Counted from the stretch's first letter, positions 1-8,618 are shown. The stretch is DNA of 64,000 bases from Tagaea sp965279565 (GCA_965279565.1 OZ257249.1:930001-994000), one strand, 5' to 3'. The notes: a model not told the origin generated them from the letters alone. Translations and numbers: made by a program.

Positions 1-452
1 ATCGAATGCAGGCCCTGGCTGTGCTGGGCGCCCTGCCCCCACGACTTGCCGATGATCGTGCGCACGACCAGCGGCACCTTCACCTGGCCGCCGTACATGT
101 AGCGGGCCTTGGCGGCGATGTTGACGAGCTGGTTCATGCACAGCATCAGGAAGTCCATGCGGATATGCACATGGATCGGCCGCATGCTCGCCATCGCGGC
201 GCCGATGGCCACACCCGTCATCGCGTCTTCCGACAAGGGCGTGGTGAAGACGCGCCCGGCGCCGAACTTCTCGAGCAGGCCGCGCGTCGAGCCCTGGATC
301 GCCTTGTGGTCGTCGACGTCGAGGCCGAACACGAACACCTTGGGATCGCGCGCCATCTCCAGCGCCACGGATTCCGACAGCGCGTCGACATAGCGCAGGA
401 TGCGCCGCCCGTCTTCCTTGCGGCCCGGCCAGGCGAGCTTATGCGAAGACAT
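1..452 (-). CDS. 2-oxoacid dehydrogenase E1 component, beta subunit (partial, 3' end beyond window)
   Basis: This is the first ~150 residues of a transketolase-like E1 beta subunit (pyruvate, branched-chain or acetoin dehydrogenase type), which works with the alpha subunit in thiamine-diphosphate-dependent decarboxylation of a 2-oxoacid. The translation begins MSSHKLAWPGRKEDG and carries FGLDVDD, a TTPLSEDAMTGVAIGAA block like the family TPI-E-x-x-x-G-x-A segment, and GQGAQHSQ near the window edge, where E1 beta proteins have a conserved G-x-x-HSQ. The ATG lies 14 bases inside the 3' end of the upstream alpha gene in another frame, so the two are translationally coupled. The substrate cannot be decided because no E2 or E3 gene is in view. 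Confidence 0.85.
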   Translation of the reverse strand, partial: MSSHKLAWPGRKEDGRRILRYVDALSESVALEMARDPKVFVFGLDVDDHKAIQGSTRGLLEKFGAGRVFTTPLSEDAMTGVAIGAAMASMRPIHVHIRMDFLMLCMNQLVNIAAKARYMYGGQVKVPLVVRTIIGKSWGQGAQHSQGLHS

Positions 453-1413
453 CGGTGGACAGCTCCTGCACGGCGGGGAACGGCGAATCTTCGGCGAATT
501 TCACGGCCGCCGCGACTTCGGCTTCGACGGCCGCGTCGATCTTCGAGCGGATTGCGGCGGGCAGCGCCTTGGCGGCGATGGCGACCGGATCCTTCTTCTG
601 CCATTTCAGCAGCGTCGAACGGCTGCGGAAACCGGCGTCGTAGTCCTCGCCCGGTCCGACATGCTCGCGCCACCGCCACGTCATGCATTCGAGGAAGATC
701 GGTCCGCCGCCTTTGCGCATCTTCGGCAACGCCTTGGCCACATGGGCGCGGATCGCCTTCGTGTCGGAATCGGCAAAGCGCTTCGTCGGGATGCCGTAGG
801 TGGCCACGCGCGCGCAGATCTTGTCGGTCGCCTGGCGCTTGGCGATCGGCTCGTGGATGGCGAATCCGTTGTTCTCGCACACGAAGATCACGGGCAGCTT
901 GTGCAGCGCCGCGAAGTTCAGGCTTTCCGGAAAGCAGCCTTCCTCGGTCGCACCGTCGCCCATGAAGCAGGCGACGACGGCGCCGGTACCCAGCATCTTC
1001 TGCGCCATCGCGAATCCGACGGCGACGGGAACGGTCGTGCCGACGACGGCCGAAGTGCCCAGCACGTTGGCCTTCATGTCGATCAGGTGCATCGAGCCGC
1101 CCTTGCCGCGGGCACACCCGGTGTCCTTGCCGTAGAGTTCGGCCATCATCGCCGGCAGCGAACCGCCCTTGGCGAGATACGTCGCATGGCCGCGATAGGT
1201 GCCGGAAACCGCGTCGCGCGGCTCGAGCGGATCGCACACGCCGACGGCGACACCTTCCTGCCCGATCGACAGATGCACCGGGCTCTTGATCTTGTCCGTC
1301 GGATAGATGCGCGCGACTTCTTCCTCGGCGCGCCGGATGCGGCGCAGGGCGGCATAGAGCCTTTCGGCATCGGTACCGGCGCTGCGCGGTTTGATCGCTT
1401 TCTTGGCCGCCAT
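439..1413 (-). CDS. 2-oxoacid dehydrogenase E1 component, alpha subunit
   Basis: A 324-residue protein of the PdhA/AcoA family, which binds thiamine diphosphate and decarboxylates a 2-oxoacid before transferring the acyl group to a lipoyl E2. The ThDP motif is visible as GDGATEEG at about residues 152-159 and ends in CENN at about 179-182, the usual GDG-x(~27)-NN spacing. The phosphorylation-loop-like segment, GTYRGHATYLAKGG and HLSIGQEG are also typical. The ATG giving MAAKKAIKPRSAG fits the family length; an upstream in-frame extension would be non-homologous. Pyruvate/acetoin-type is likely from the short length, but the substrate is an inference. It lies ~100 bases downstream of rlmH on the same strand. 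Confidence 0.88.
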   Translation of the reverse strand: MAAKKAIKPRSAGTDAERLYAALRRIRRAEEEVARIYPTDKIKSPVHLSIGQEGVAVGVCDPLEPRDAVSGTYRGHATYLAKGGSLPAMMAELYGKDTGCARGKGGSMHLIDMKANVLGTSAVVGTTVPVAVGFAMAQKMLGTGAVVACFMGDGATEEGCFPESLNFAALHKLPVIFVCENNGFAIHEPIAKRQATDKICARVATYGIPTKRFADSDTKAIRAHVAKALPKMRKGGGPIFLECMTWRWREHVGPGEDYDAGFRSRSTLLKWQKKDPVAIAAKALPAAIRSKIDAAVEAEVAAAVKFAEDSPFPAVQELSTDVFA

Positions 1414-1517
1414 GGAATCCGGTCTTTCGCGCGGAAAATAGGGCCCGACTCGAAGGCCGGTCGCCGATATTGGGGGCACCCCAGACACAAGATCAAGTCC
1501 AGCGTGGGACTGCGAAC

Positions 1518-1991
1518 CTAGGCGCGGTGATAGGGATGCCCGGCAAGGATCGAGGCCGCGCGCCAGAGCTGTTCGGACAGCATCGCGCGCGCCAGCAGAT
1601 GCGGCCACGTCATGGCGCCGAGCGACAGCCGGAAGCGCGCATCGGCCACCAGCGATTCGTCGAGCCCATCAGCACCGCCGATGACGAAGGCGATCGCGCC
1701 GGTCGAATCGTCGCGCCAGCGGGCGAGATGCCGGGCGAATTCTTCGGTGGAAAGCGGTTTGCCGCGCGGGTCGAGCACGACGAGCAGTGCGCCGGCCGGG
1801 ATCTGGGCGCGCAGCTTCTCGGCTTCCTCGGTCTTGCGGGAAGCGGGCGTCTTCGACTTCGTCTCGATTTCCCGGCATTCGAGCGGGCCGATTCCGGCCG
1901 GGGCGGTCTTCAGCCGTTTCGCGTATTCGGCGAACAGCGCGTCTTCCGGCGTGCCGCGCGCGCGTCCCGCCGCGACCACAAAAATCCGCAT
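1518..1991 (-). CDS. rlmH: 23S rRNA (pseudouridine1915-N3)-methyltransferase RlmH
   Basis: A 157-residue SPOUT-class methyltransferase that methylates pseudouridine 1915 in helix 69 of 23S rRNA using SAM. Typical features are the MRIFVVAAGRARG start, EYAKRL, LDPRGKPLSTEEFA, the SAM-knot glycine segment FVIGGADGLDESL at about residues 100-112 and the C-terminal LSEQLWRAASILAGHPYHR. I chose the ATG at 1991 because MRIF aligns with the family start; a GTG five codons upstream is possible but adds non-conserved residues. It follows rsfS by 42 bases, the common order in Alphaproteobacteria. Confidence 0.95.
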   Translation of the reverse strand: MRIFVVAAGRARGTPEDALFAEYAKRLKTAPAGIGPLECREIETKSKTPASRKTEEAEKLRAQIPAGALLVVLDPRGKPLSTEEFARHLARWRDDSTGAIAFVIGGADGLDESLVADARFRLSLGAMTWPHLLARAMLSEQLWRAASILAGHPYHRA

Positions 1992-2033
1992 CTGCTTCGC
2001 CGGCACCCGCGTTGGCGCGGGCGCCGCCTTTCC

Positions 2034-2459
2034 TCAGGCCTGTGCGACCGCCGGTTCGTCCCAGCTGTCGGCCCACATCTTCTCGAGGCCGTAGAGGGCG
2101 CGCACTTCGGGTCGGAACAGGTGGACGACGATGTCTCCGCCGTCGATGAGCACCCAGTCTCCCTGGTCGGCACCCTCGATGCGGATGCTCTTCAGGCCCT
2201 TGGCTTCCAGTTTCTCGACGACGTGCTGGGCCATGGACTGGATGTGGCGGCTTGAAAGGCCGCTGGCGACGATCATGTAGTCGGCCATCGAGCTCTTGCC
2301 GGCGAGGTCGATGACGACGGGATCTGTCGCCTTGTCGTCGTCGAGGGTCTTCTCGACGAGCTTGAGGACCGTTTTCGGCGCGGATACGGTCTTGCGCTTT
2401 GCTGTGGCGATCGCGTGTCTCCCGGGGCTGGATAACGTCGGTAAACGGAGCGAACTCAC
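2034..2459 (-). CDS. rsfS: Ribosome silencing factor RsfS
   Basis: A 141-residue protein of the RsfS/Iojap family, which binds ribosomal protein L14 on the 50S subunit and blocks subunit joining when nutrients are scarce. Characteristic segments are VVIDLAGKSSMADYMIVASG, SSRHIQSMAQ, GADQGDWVLIDGGDIVVHLF and YGLEKMWAD. No ATG lies ahead of the conserved core; the best start is GTG at 2459, whose GTGA overlaps the TGA of nadD by four bases. This gives an N-terminal tail of about 27 unconserved residues. A longer open frame continues upstream in the nadD region but has no family resemblance. Confidence 0.93.
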   Translation of the reverse strand: MSSLRLPTLSSPGRHAIATAKRKTVSAPKTVLKLVEKTLDDDKATDPVVIDLAGKSSMADYMIVASGLSSRHIQSMAQHVVEKLEAKGLKSIRIEGADQGDWVLIDGGDIVVHLFRPEVRALYGLEKMWADSWDEPAVAQA

Positions 2460-3127
2460 TTGTCGGACTTGGTGTGCGCTACGGAACCCGGCGCGCCGCC
2501 GGACCAGTCCTTGCGGACCGCACGGATGCGCGTCGCAGAGGCCGGGTGCAGCCGGACGGGAAAGAACGTCCAGGCCGGCGGCTCGAGTGTTGCCAGGCGT
2601 CGGACCCGTCGGGATCCGACCCGGGCTGTGGAAAACGCCCGCGCCGCCTTTCCGGCCAATGCTTTGGTAGAATACGCCGGTCGCGCGAACACGGCAATGA
2701 CCATCGTACGAAAGATCGATGACCATCTGCCCCAGCGATGGATCTGGCCGAGATTGTCGGCGCCCATGATCCAGACGAAGTGCGTGCGGCGGAACCGGCG
2801 CCGGCACGCGGCGAGCGTGTCGGCCGTGTAGCGCGTACCCAGCCAGCTTTCGAGCGCCACCGCCTTCAGGCGCGGATCGCACCCGCAGACGTCGGCGGCA
2901 CTCGACAGGCGCGCGGCCAGCGGCGCCATCCCGTCGGCGGACTTGAGCGGATTCTGCGGACTGACGAGGAACCACACCTCGTCGAGGGCGAGACGCTTCA
3001 GCGCCTCGCGCGCGATATGCGCGTGTCCGTCGTGTGCAGGATTGAACGAACCGCCGAAAAGACCGATGCGCCGCTTCGGCACGACACCCAGTCGTGCGAG
3101 CGGCGGTGGCGGCGGAATCGGATGCAC
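2456..3127 (-). CDS. nadD: Nicotinate-nucleotide adenylyltransferase NadD
   Basis: A 223-residue enzyme that transfers AMP from ATP to nicotinate mononucleotide in NAD synthesis. The nucleotidyltransferase signature GLFGGSFNPAHDGH is at about residues 22-35 (the GxFxPxHxGH motif), WIMGADNL is in the middle and SATRIR near the C-terminus corresponds to the family ISSTxIR loop. The start is GTG at 3127, two bases after the proA stop; a second in-frame GTG at codon 16 is an alternative that removes a proline-rich leader. The C-terminal tail after SATRIR is longer than in many homologues. The stop overlaps the rsfS start. Confidence 0.93.
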   Translation of the reverse strand: MHPIPPPPPLARLGVVPKRRIGLFGGSFNPAHDGHAHIAREALKRLALDEVWFLVSPQNPLKSADGMAPLAARLSSAADVCGCDPRLKAVALESWLGTRYTADTLAACRRRFRRTHFVWIMGADNLGQIHRWGRWSSIFRTMVIAVFARPAYSTKALAGKAARAFSTARVGSRRVRRLATLEPPAWTFFPVRLHPASATRIRAVRKDWSGGAPGSVAHTKSDK

Positions 3128-3129
3128 GC

Positions 3130-4407
3130 TCAGGGCCGCGTCTGTCCGGCGCCGCGCACGACGTACTTGTAGGTCGTGAGCTGTTCGGCACCGACCGGCC
3201 CGCGCGGCGGAAGCCGTCCGGTCGAAATGCCGATCTCGGCGCCGAAGCCGAATTCCGCCCCGTCCGCATACTGCGTCGAGGCGTTGTGCAGCACGATCGC
3301 GGAATCGACACGCGCAAGGAACGTCTCTGCTGCCGCCGGATCGCCCGCGACGATCGCATCAGTGTGGTGCGAGCCGTAGGTGTTGACGTGATCGATGGCG
3401 GCATCGATCCCGTCGACGATCTTCACCGCGAGGATCGCGTCGAGATACTCGGTCGTCCAGTCGGCCTCGACGGCCGGCACGACGCGCCGGTCGAGCTTCT
3501 GCACGTCGCCGTCGCCGCGGATCTCGCAGCCGGCCGCGAACAGGTCTTCGAGGATCGCGGGCAGGTGCGTGGGTGCGGCCGCCCGGTCGATCAGCAGCGT
3601 CTCGGTCGCACCGCAGACCGACACGCGGCGCATCTTCGCGTTCATCGTCACCTTGCGCGCCATCTCGATGTCGGCCGATTCGTGGACGTAGGTGTGGCAG
3701 AGCCCTTCCAGATGCGCGATCACGGGAATGCGCGACTCCTTCATCACGCGCTCGATCAGCGAACGGCCGCCGCGCGGCACGATCGTGTCGACATGCTGGT
3801 GCATCGCCAGCAGATGGCCGACCGCCGCGCGCTCGCGCGTCGGGATCAGCTGGATCGCGTCCTCGGGCAGGTCATTGGCGGCAAGCGCGCCGCGGATCGC
3901 GGCGACGATCACCTGGGAAGACAGGAAGCTCTCCTGCCCGCCGCGCAGGATCGCGGCGTTCCCCGACTTGATGCAGAGCGCGCCCGCGTCGGCCGTCACG
4001 TTGGGCCGCGCTTCGTAGATGATGCCGATCACGCCGATGGGAACCGCCACGCGGCTGATCAGCAGGCCGTTGGGCCGCGTCCAGCCCTGCAGGATCGAGC
4101 CGACCGGATCGGGAAGGGCCGCGACGTCTTCCAGCCCGCGCGCGATGCCGTCGATGCGCTTGGGATCGAGGCGCGTGCGGTCGACCATCGCGGCGGAATT
4201 CCCGGAATCGACCGCGAAGGCGACGTCGGCGGCGTTCGCGTCGAGCAGGTCCTGCGTGGCCGCGCGCAGGCGGTCGGCGGCGACGCGCAGGGCCGCACTC
4301 TTGCGCTTGGCCGGAGCGACGGCAAGCAGGCGGGCGGCGGTGCGGGCGCGCACGCCCATCGCCTCGATCGCGGCCTTGAGTTCGTCTGCGGCGTTCGTGT
4401 CCGTCAT
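3130..4407 (-). CDS. proA: Gamma-glutamyl phosphate reductase ProA
   Basis: A 425-residue NADPH-dependent reductase converting glutamyl-5-phosphate to glutamate-5-semialdehyde, the second step of proline synthesis. Diagnostic motifs are GVIGIIYEARPNVT, KSGNAAILRGG, the active-site region VIAHLEGLCHTYVH containing the catalytic Cys, NAKMRRVSVCGATETLL, and the C-terminal GRLPPRGPVGAEQLTTYKY. I chose the ATG at 4407 because a GAAGG ribosome-binding site sits eight bases upstream and the length matches the family; an ATG ten codons earlier (4437) is possible. It lies 57 bases after proB, so the two proline genes are adjacent and co-oriented. Confidence 0.95.
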   Translation of the reverse strand: MTDTNAADELKAAIEAMGVRARTAARLLAVAPAKRKSAALRVAADRLRAATQDLLDANAADVAFAVDSGNSAAMVDRTRLDPKRIDGIARGLEDVAALPDPVGSILQGWTRPNGLLISRVAVPIGVIGIIYEARPNVTADAGALCIKSGNAAILRGGQESFLSSQVIVAAIRGALAANDLPEDAIQLIPTRERAAVGHLLAMHQHVDTIVPRGGRSLIERVMKESRIPVIAHLEGLCHTYVHESADIEMARKVTMNAKMRRVSVCGATETLLIDRAAAPTHLPAILEDLFAAGCEIRGDGDVQKLDRRVVPAVEADWTTEYLDAILAVKIVDGIDAAIDHVNTYGSHHTDAIVAGDPAAAETFLARVDSAIVLHNASTQYADGAEFGFGAEIGISTGRLPPRGPVGAEQLTTYKYVVRGAGQTRP

Positions 4408-4464
4408 TGCGGCGGCCTTCGTCGCGTTGCGTTCCATCCTACCCCGTCCTTCGCGATCCGGCGA

Positions 4465-5601
4465 TCACGTCGCGTTCGCCATCGCGAGGTCGTCGCGATG
4501 GATGATCTCGTCGCGGCCGCGATAGCCGAGGATCTCTTCGATCTCCGACGAACGGCGGCCCATGATGCGCTGGATGTCGGCCGCCCCGTAGGCGCTGAGA
4601 CCGCGCGCGATCTCGTGGCCGGCGCGGTCGCGCACGCGGATCGCGTCGCCGCGCTCGAAGCTGCCTTCGACGGCGACGATGCCGGCCGGCAGCAGGCTGC
4701 GGCCCTGGCCCAGCGCCTTGCGTGCCCCGTCGTCGATGACGACGGCACCGGCCGGCTCGACCGTTCCGGCGATCCAGCGCTTGCGCGCCGAAGCGGGGCT
4801 TCCCTGCGGCACGAACCACGTGCAGCGCGCACCCGCCTCGATGGCGCCGAGCGGGCGCTGCGTCTTGCCCGACGCGATCGCCATGCGACACCCGGCGGCG
4901 AGCGCGATGCGCGCGGCCCCCAGCTTCGTCACCATGCCGCCCGACGAGTAGCCCGGCCGCGCCTCGCCGGCCATCGCGAGGATCTCGGGCGTGAGTTCCT
5001 TCACCTCCGGCAGATGGCGTGCGGCCGGATCGGAATGCGGATCGGCGGTGTAGAGACCGTCGATATCGGAAAGCAGGACCAGCGTGTCGGCAGATGCCAT
5101 CTGCGCCACGCGCGCGGCCAGCCGGTCGTTGTCGCCGAAACGCAGCTCCTCGGTCGCGACCGTGTCGTTCTCGTTGATGACGGGAACGGCACCCGCTTCC
5201 AGCAGCGTGGCGACCGTCGCGCGCGCGTTGAGATGGCGCCTTCGCGCTTCGGTGTCGTCCGGCGTGAGCAGCACCTGCGCGCCGACGAGACCGCGTGCGG
5301 CCAGCGCTTCCAGCCACGCATGTGCAAGCCAGACCTGGCCCGTCGCCGCGGCGGCCTGCTTTTCCTCGATCTTCAGCACGCGCTTGGCGTAGCCGAGCTT
5401 CCAGCGTCCGACCGCGATGGCGCCCGACGTGACGACGACGACGTCGATCCCGCGCTTCTTCAGCGCCGCGACGTCGTCGGCGAGTCCGGCGAGCCACGAC
5501 GTGCGGATCCCGCCCGAATCATCGACGATCAGCGCCGAACCCGTCTTGACGACGAGACGCTTCGTCGCCGCGAAGGGGCCGGATGCCGCGGCGGCATTCA
5601 T
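4465..5601 (-). CDS. proB: Glutamate 5-kinase ProB
   Basis: A 378-residue kinase that phosphorylates glutamate at the gamma carboxylate, the first and feedback-inhibited step of proline synthesis. It has the amino-acid-kinase domain (KRLVVKTGSALI, VVTSGAIAVG, VPVINENDTVAT, FGDNDRLAARVA, SDIDGLYTADP, GGMVTKLGAA) and a C-terminal PUA domain from about residue 285 (GAVVIDDGARKAL, GSFERGDAIRVRD, GLSAYGAADIQRIMG). The ATG shares an ATGA overlap with the obgE stop. The ProB-ProA-Obg arrangement is common in Alphaproteobacteria. Confidence 0.96.
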   Translation of the reverse strand: MNAAAASGPFAATKRLVVKTGSALIVDDSGGIRTSWLAGLADDVAALKKRGIDVVVVTSGAIAVGRWKLGYAKRVLKIEEKQAAAATGQVWLAHAWLEALAARGLVGAQVLLTPDDTEARRRHLNARATVATLLEAGAVPVINENDTVATEELRFGDNDRLAARVAQMASADTLVLLSDIDGLYTADPHSDPAARHLPEVKELTPEILAMAGEARPGYSSGGMVTKLGAARIALAAGCRMAIASGKTQRPLGAIEAGARCTWFVPQGSPASARKRWIAGTVEPAGAVVIDDGARKALGQGRSLLPAGIVAVEGSFERGDAIRVRDRAGHEIARGLSAYGAADIQRIMGRRSSEIEEILGYRGRDEIIHRDDLAMANAT

Positions 5602-6653
5602 CGGTCGTCGTCCGCGCGCATGGCGTCGCGCTCGGCCTTGTCGGCGGCACGCCGCTCGAGCACCGGCACCACGAGGGCGCGCAGCACGTCCTGCACGCCC
5701 TTGCCGGCCGCACCTGACAGCGCCATCACGCTCGCGCGCGGCGAACGCTTCTTGGCGGCGCGCTTCAGTGCCGCCAGCTTCTTCTTCACGGCATCGGCGT
5801 CGAGCGCGTCGATCTTGTTGAGGCCGACGATCTCCGGCTTCTCGGCGACACCGTGGCCGTAGGTCTCGAGCTCGTCGCGGATCTGGTTGTACGAAGCGAC
5901 GAGCTTCTCTTCCGTGCCATCGACCAGATGCAGGATCGCCCCGCAGCGCTCGACATGGCCAAGGAAGCGGTGACCCAGCCCCTTGCCTTCGGCCGCACCG
6001 GCGATCAGGCCGGGCAGGTCGGCGACGACGAGCTCGTCGTCGTCGATGCGCACGACGCCGAGCTGCGGCTTCAGCGTTGTGAACGGATAGTCGGCGATCT
6101 TCGGCTTGGCCGATGTGGTTGCCGCAAGGAAGGTGGACTTGCCCGCATTGGGCAGACCGACGAGGCCGACATCCGCGATCAGTTTCAGGCGCAGCCAGAT
6201 CCAGCGTTCCTGTCCCTTCCAGCCGGGGCCCGCCTGGCGCGGCGCCTGGTTGGTCGACGACTTGTAATGCGTGTTGCCGAAGCCGCCGTCGCCGCCCTTG
6301 CACAGGCGATAACGCTGGCCGGCCTCGCGCATGTCGAGGATCAGCGTCTCCTGGTCGTCGTCGATCACGGCCGTGCCGACCGGCACCTTCAGCACGATGT
6401 CCTTGCCGCCCGCACCCGACTTCTGCCGTCCTTCGCCGTGATGGCCCTTCTCGGCCTTGAAGTGCTGCGTGTAGCGGTAGTCGATCAGCGTGTTGAGATT
6501 GGCGACGGCCTCGATCCAGATGTCGCCGCCCTTGCCGCCGTCGCCGCCGTCGGGCCCGCCATACTCGATGAACTTCTCGCGCCGGAAGCTGACGGCGCCC
6601 GCACCGCCGTCGCCGGACTTAACGAAGATCTTGCACTGGTCGAGAAATTTCAT
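5598..6653 (-). CDS. obgE: Obg family GTPase ObgE/CgtA
   Basis: A 351-residue GTPase needed for late 50S ribosome assembly and growth control. The glycine-rich Obg fold is at residues ~1-158 (KSGDGGAGAVSFRREKF, GPDGGDGGKGG, KGGDGGFGN) and the G domain follows: G1 GLPNAGKST, G2/G3 DYPFTTLKPQLG and DLPGLIAGAAEGKGLGHRFL, G4 NKID and G5 near MALSGAAG. The ATG giving MKFLDQCKIFVKSG is the family start; a TTG four codons upstream is ignored. A strong inverted repeat separates it from rpmA. Confidence 0.96.
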   Translation of the reverse strand: MKFLDQCKIFVKSGDGGAGAVSFRREKFIEYGGPDGGDGGKGGDIWIEAVANLNTLIDYRYTQHFKAEKGHHGEGRQKSGAGGKDIVLKVPVGTAVIDDDQETLILDMREAGQRYRLCKGGDGGFGNTHYKSSTNQAPRQAGPGWKGQERWIWLRLKLIADVGLVGLPNAGKSTFLAATTSAKPKIADYPFTTLKPQLGVVRIDDDELVVADLPGLIAGAAEGKGLGHRFLGHVERCGAILHLVDGTEEKLVASYNQIRDELETYGHGVAEKPEIVGLNKIDALDADAVKKKLAALKRAAKKRSPRASVMALSGAAGKGVQDVLRALVVPVLERRAADKAERDAMRADDDR

Positions 6654-6670
6654 CGGGGGCCCCAAACGAA

Positions 6671-6700
6671 GAAAGGGAACGGCCGGGGCCGTTCCCTTTC
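6671..6700 (-). terminator. Perfect 14-bp inverted repeat between rpmA and obgE, probable attenuating terminator
   Basis: Arms at 6671-6684 and 6687-6700 are perfect inverted copies (GAAAGGGAACGGCC and its complement). On the transcribed minus strand the hairpin is followed by TTCGTTT, a weak T-run. It would trim ribosomal-protein transcripts before obgE and let only part of the transcription continue. Termination is inferred; the repeat itself is directly visible. Confidence 0.7.
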
Positions 6701-6736
6701 GTATGCTTCCGCTCGTCGCGGTGCGTGTGGAACGGC

Positions 6737-7009
6737 TTACTCGGCGGCTGCGGCCGCCGGCGCCGGGACGATCGACACGATCGTCTTGCCGCCCGCCTTG
6801 TGGAACTTCACCGTGCCCGACTTCAGCGCGAACAGCGTGTGGTCGCGGCCCATGCCCACTTCCTTGCCCGGCACGTAGACGGTGCCGCGCTGGCGGATGA
6901 GGATGTTGCCGGCGAGGACTTCCTGGCCGCCCGCGCGCTTGAGGCCGAGGCGGCGGCCCGCTGTGTCGCGCCCGTTGCGCGAAGAGCCGCCTGCTTTCTT
7001 ATGTGCCAT
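6737..7009 (-). CDS. rpmA: 50S ribosomal protein L27
   Basis: A 90-residue L27, whose N-terminal tail reaches the peptidyl transferase centre. It starts MAHKKAGGSSRNGRD without the cleavable N-terminal extension seen in Firmicutes, and contains GRRLGLKRAGGQEVLAGNILIRQRG and GKEVGMGRDHTLFAL. An alanine-rich C-terminal tail (PAPAAAAAE) replaces the usual basic end. It follows rplU by 12 bases in the same transcript. Confidence 0.98.
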   Translation of the reverse strand: MAHKKAGGSSRNGRDTAGRRLGLKRAGGQEVLAGNILIRQRGTVYVPGKEVGMGRDHTLFALKSGTVKFHKAGGKTIVSIVPAPAAAAAE

Positions 7010-7021
7010 CCCGCAATCTCC

Positions 7022-7336
7022 TCAGGCGACCTTGATGTCGACGATCCGCAGCGTCGTCTCGGGCTGGCGGTGCCCGTTCTTGCGGCGGTAGTTCTGGCGG
7101 CGGCGCTTCTTGAAGACGATGATCTTCTCGCCCTTGCCCTGCGCGAGCACCGTGGCGGTGACCTTGGCGCCCTTGACGGTCGGGCTGCCCACGGTCGCCT
7201 TGCCGGCGTCGGTGATCATCAGCACATCGCCGAGTTCGACCGTCTTGCCGGCCTCGGCTTCGAGCTTCTCGACGACGATGACGTCGTTCTTGGCGACCTT
7301 GTACTGCTTGCCGCCCGTGCGAATGACTGCGTACAT
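7022..7336 (-). CDS. rplU: 50S ribosomal protein L21
   Basis: A 104-residue L21 that binds 23S rRNA. It begins MYAVIRTGGKQYKV and contains the family signature IIVFKKRRRQNYRRKNGHRQ and the closing TTLRIVDI. The ATG at 7336 matches the family; the open frame upstream is not conserved. It is the first gene of the minus-strand housekeeping cluster, about 100 bases downstream of a near-consensus promoter. Confidence 0.98.
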   Translation of the reverse strand: MYAVIRTGGKQYKVAKNDVIVVEKLEAEAGKTVELGDVLMITDAGKATVGSPTVKGAKVTATVLAQGKGEKIIVFKKRRRQNYRRKNGHRQPETTLRIVDIKVA

Positions 7337-7444
7337 GTTTCGGTACCCCCGGGTCCTTTCGGCCTCAACCCTTTGAAAAGCCGAGGAAACCCGCAAATGA
7401 GGATCGCCGCGGCAGCCCTGGAGGCCCCCGGACGAAGAGCGCGC

Positions 7445-7472
7445 AATATACTTACCGCGCGGGCACTGTCAA
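7445..7472 (-). promoter_or_regulatory. Sigma-70-type promoter for the rplU cluster
   Basis: On the minus strand TTGACA (plus positions 7467-7472) and TATATT (7445-7450) are separated by 16 bases, near consensus for the housekeeping sigma factor. Transcription would start near 7437, leaving a ~100-base leader before rplU. Bases 7337-7568 otherwise hold no gene I can support, only this promoter and a short GGGCC-GGAA-GGCCC hairpin near 7536-7549. Confidence 0.8.
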
Positions 7473-7568
7473 GCGGCGCTCCGACTCCCCGAAAAATCCC
7501 GGATTTACGGGGGTTTCCGGCGGCTTTGGGATGACGGGCCGGAAGGCCCCTGCTAAACCGCCCGGACG

Positions 7569-8603
7569 ATGCCCCACCCCGCCGAATCGCTCCCCCGGAA
7601 CTGGTCCCGGCTTGCCCTGCGCTGGGCGTGGGTGCCCGTGACCGCGCTCGTCGTGATCGTGCTGCTGCGCATCGTCGATCTCGAGCGCGTCGGCCACGAA
7701 CTGGTCACGGCCGATCCGTGGCGGATCGCCGCGATGCTGGCGACATGGCTGTGCTGGCTCGCCCTGCGGCCGGTGCGCATGCGCATGCTGCTGGCGGCGA
7801 CGGCACCGCAAGCGCCGGTCGGCTACAACGACGCGTTCGGCGCGCACGCGCTGGGCAACGCGCTCAACGGCCTGCTGCCGATGCGCGCGGGCGAGTTCGC
7901 GATGCTGTGGGTGCTGAACCGGCGCGCGCACGTGCCCGCCGCCAACGCGCTTTCGGCCATCGTGCTCGACCGGCTCTGCGATCTTGTCGGCGCGGTCTGC
8001 CTGCTCGGCATAGCAATCGCGGCACTGCCCACGCGCCCGCAGGCGGTTGCCGACGGACTTGCTGCGATCGCCGCGACGATGCTCGTCGTCGTCGCGCTCA
8101 TCGCGATCGCGGTGCACATGCGTGCGGTCGCGGTCGTCGTGATCGGACGGATGCTGCCGCGCCGCTGGCACGCAAAGCTGCTGCCGCGCCTCGAAGCACT
8201 TCTCGCCGGCCTGTCGGTGCTGGCGCGGCCTGCGGTGCTGCTGCGCGCCGTCCTGTTGACCGGCGCGATCTGGACGGTCACGGCGCTGTCGTTCACCTTC
8301 GGCATCGGCGCCGTCTGGCCGGAGGTCGGCCTGGCGTCGGGGGCCTTCACGGTCGGCGTGACCGCGCTTGCCTTCCTGGTGCCGGCGGCGCCCGGCGGGG
8401 TCGGCATTTTCCATGCGGCGATCGTCTTCGCGCTGTCGTTCTTCGCCGTTCCGGCCGAGGCCGCCCTTGCTTTCGCCCTTCTGACCCATGCGCTTACGCT
8501 GGTGACGGGCCTCGCCGTGGCGGGGCTGTGGACGCTGCGCAATGGCCTCGATCCCCGCCGGATCGCCCGCGACAGGGTGGCCGAAGACGGCCTGTCCGGC
8601 TGA
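7569..8603 (+). CDS. YbhN/UPF0104 family integral membrane protein (LPG synthase transmembrane-region-like)
   Basis: A 344-residue inner-membrane protein with about eight hydrophobic helices, related to the flippase-like membrane half of lysylphosphatidylglycerol synthase. Family signatures are LLPMRAGEFAMLWVLNRR at about residues 97-114, the following LDRLCDLVGAV and VPAAPGGVGIFHA near residue 277. Homologues sit with lipid or glycan genes and are proposed to move lipid-linked molecules; that role is inference here because no partner is adjacent. It starts ~100 bases from the divergent rplU promoter and ends just before tRNA-Ser. Confidence 0.8.
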   Translation: MPHPAESLPRNWSRLALRWAWVPVTALVVIVLLRIVDLERVGHELVTADPWRIAAMLATWLCWLALRPVRMRMLLAATAPQAPVGYNDAFGAHALGNALNGLLPMRAGEFAMLWVLNRRAHVPAANALSAIVLDRLCDLVGAVCLLGIAIAALPTRPQAVADGLAAIAATMLVVVALIAIAVHMRAVAVVVIGRMLPRRWHAKLLPRLEALLAGLSVLARPAVLLRAVLLTGAIWTVTALSFTFGIGAVWPEVGLASGAFTVGVTALAFLVPAAPGGVGIFHAAIVFALSFFAVPAEAALAFALLTHALTLVTGLAVAGLWTLRNGLDPRRIARDRVAEDGLSG

Positions 8604-8618
8604 CCGGGGCGGCAGGTC

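Noticed and set aside
3094..5862. Long plus-strand open frame across proA-proB
   Set aside because: Arg/Asp/Ala/Gly-rich translation, no recognised domain, wholly opposite ProA and ProB, which are unmistakable.
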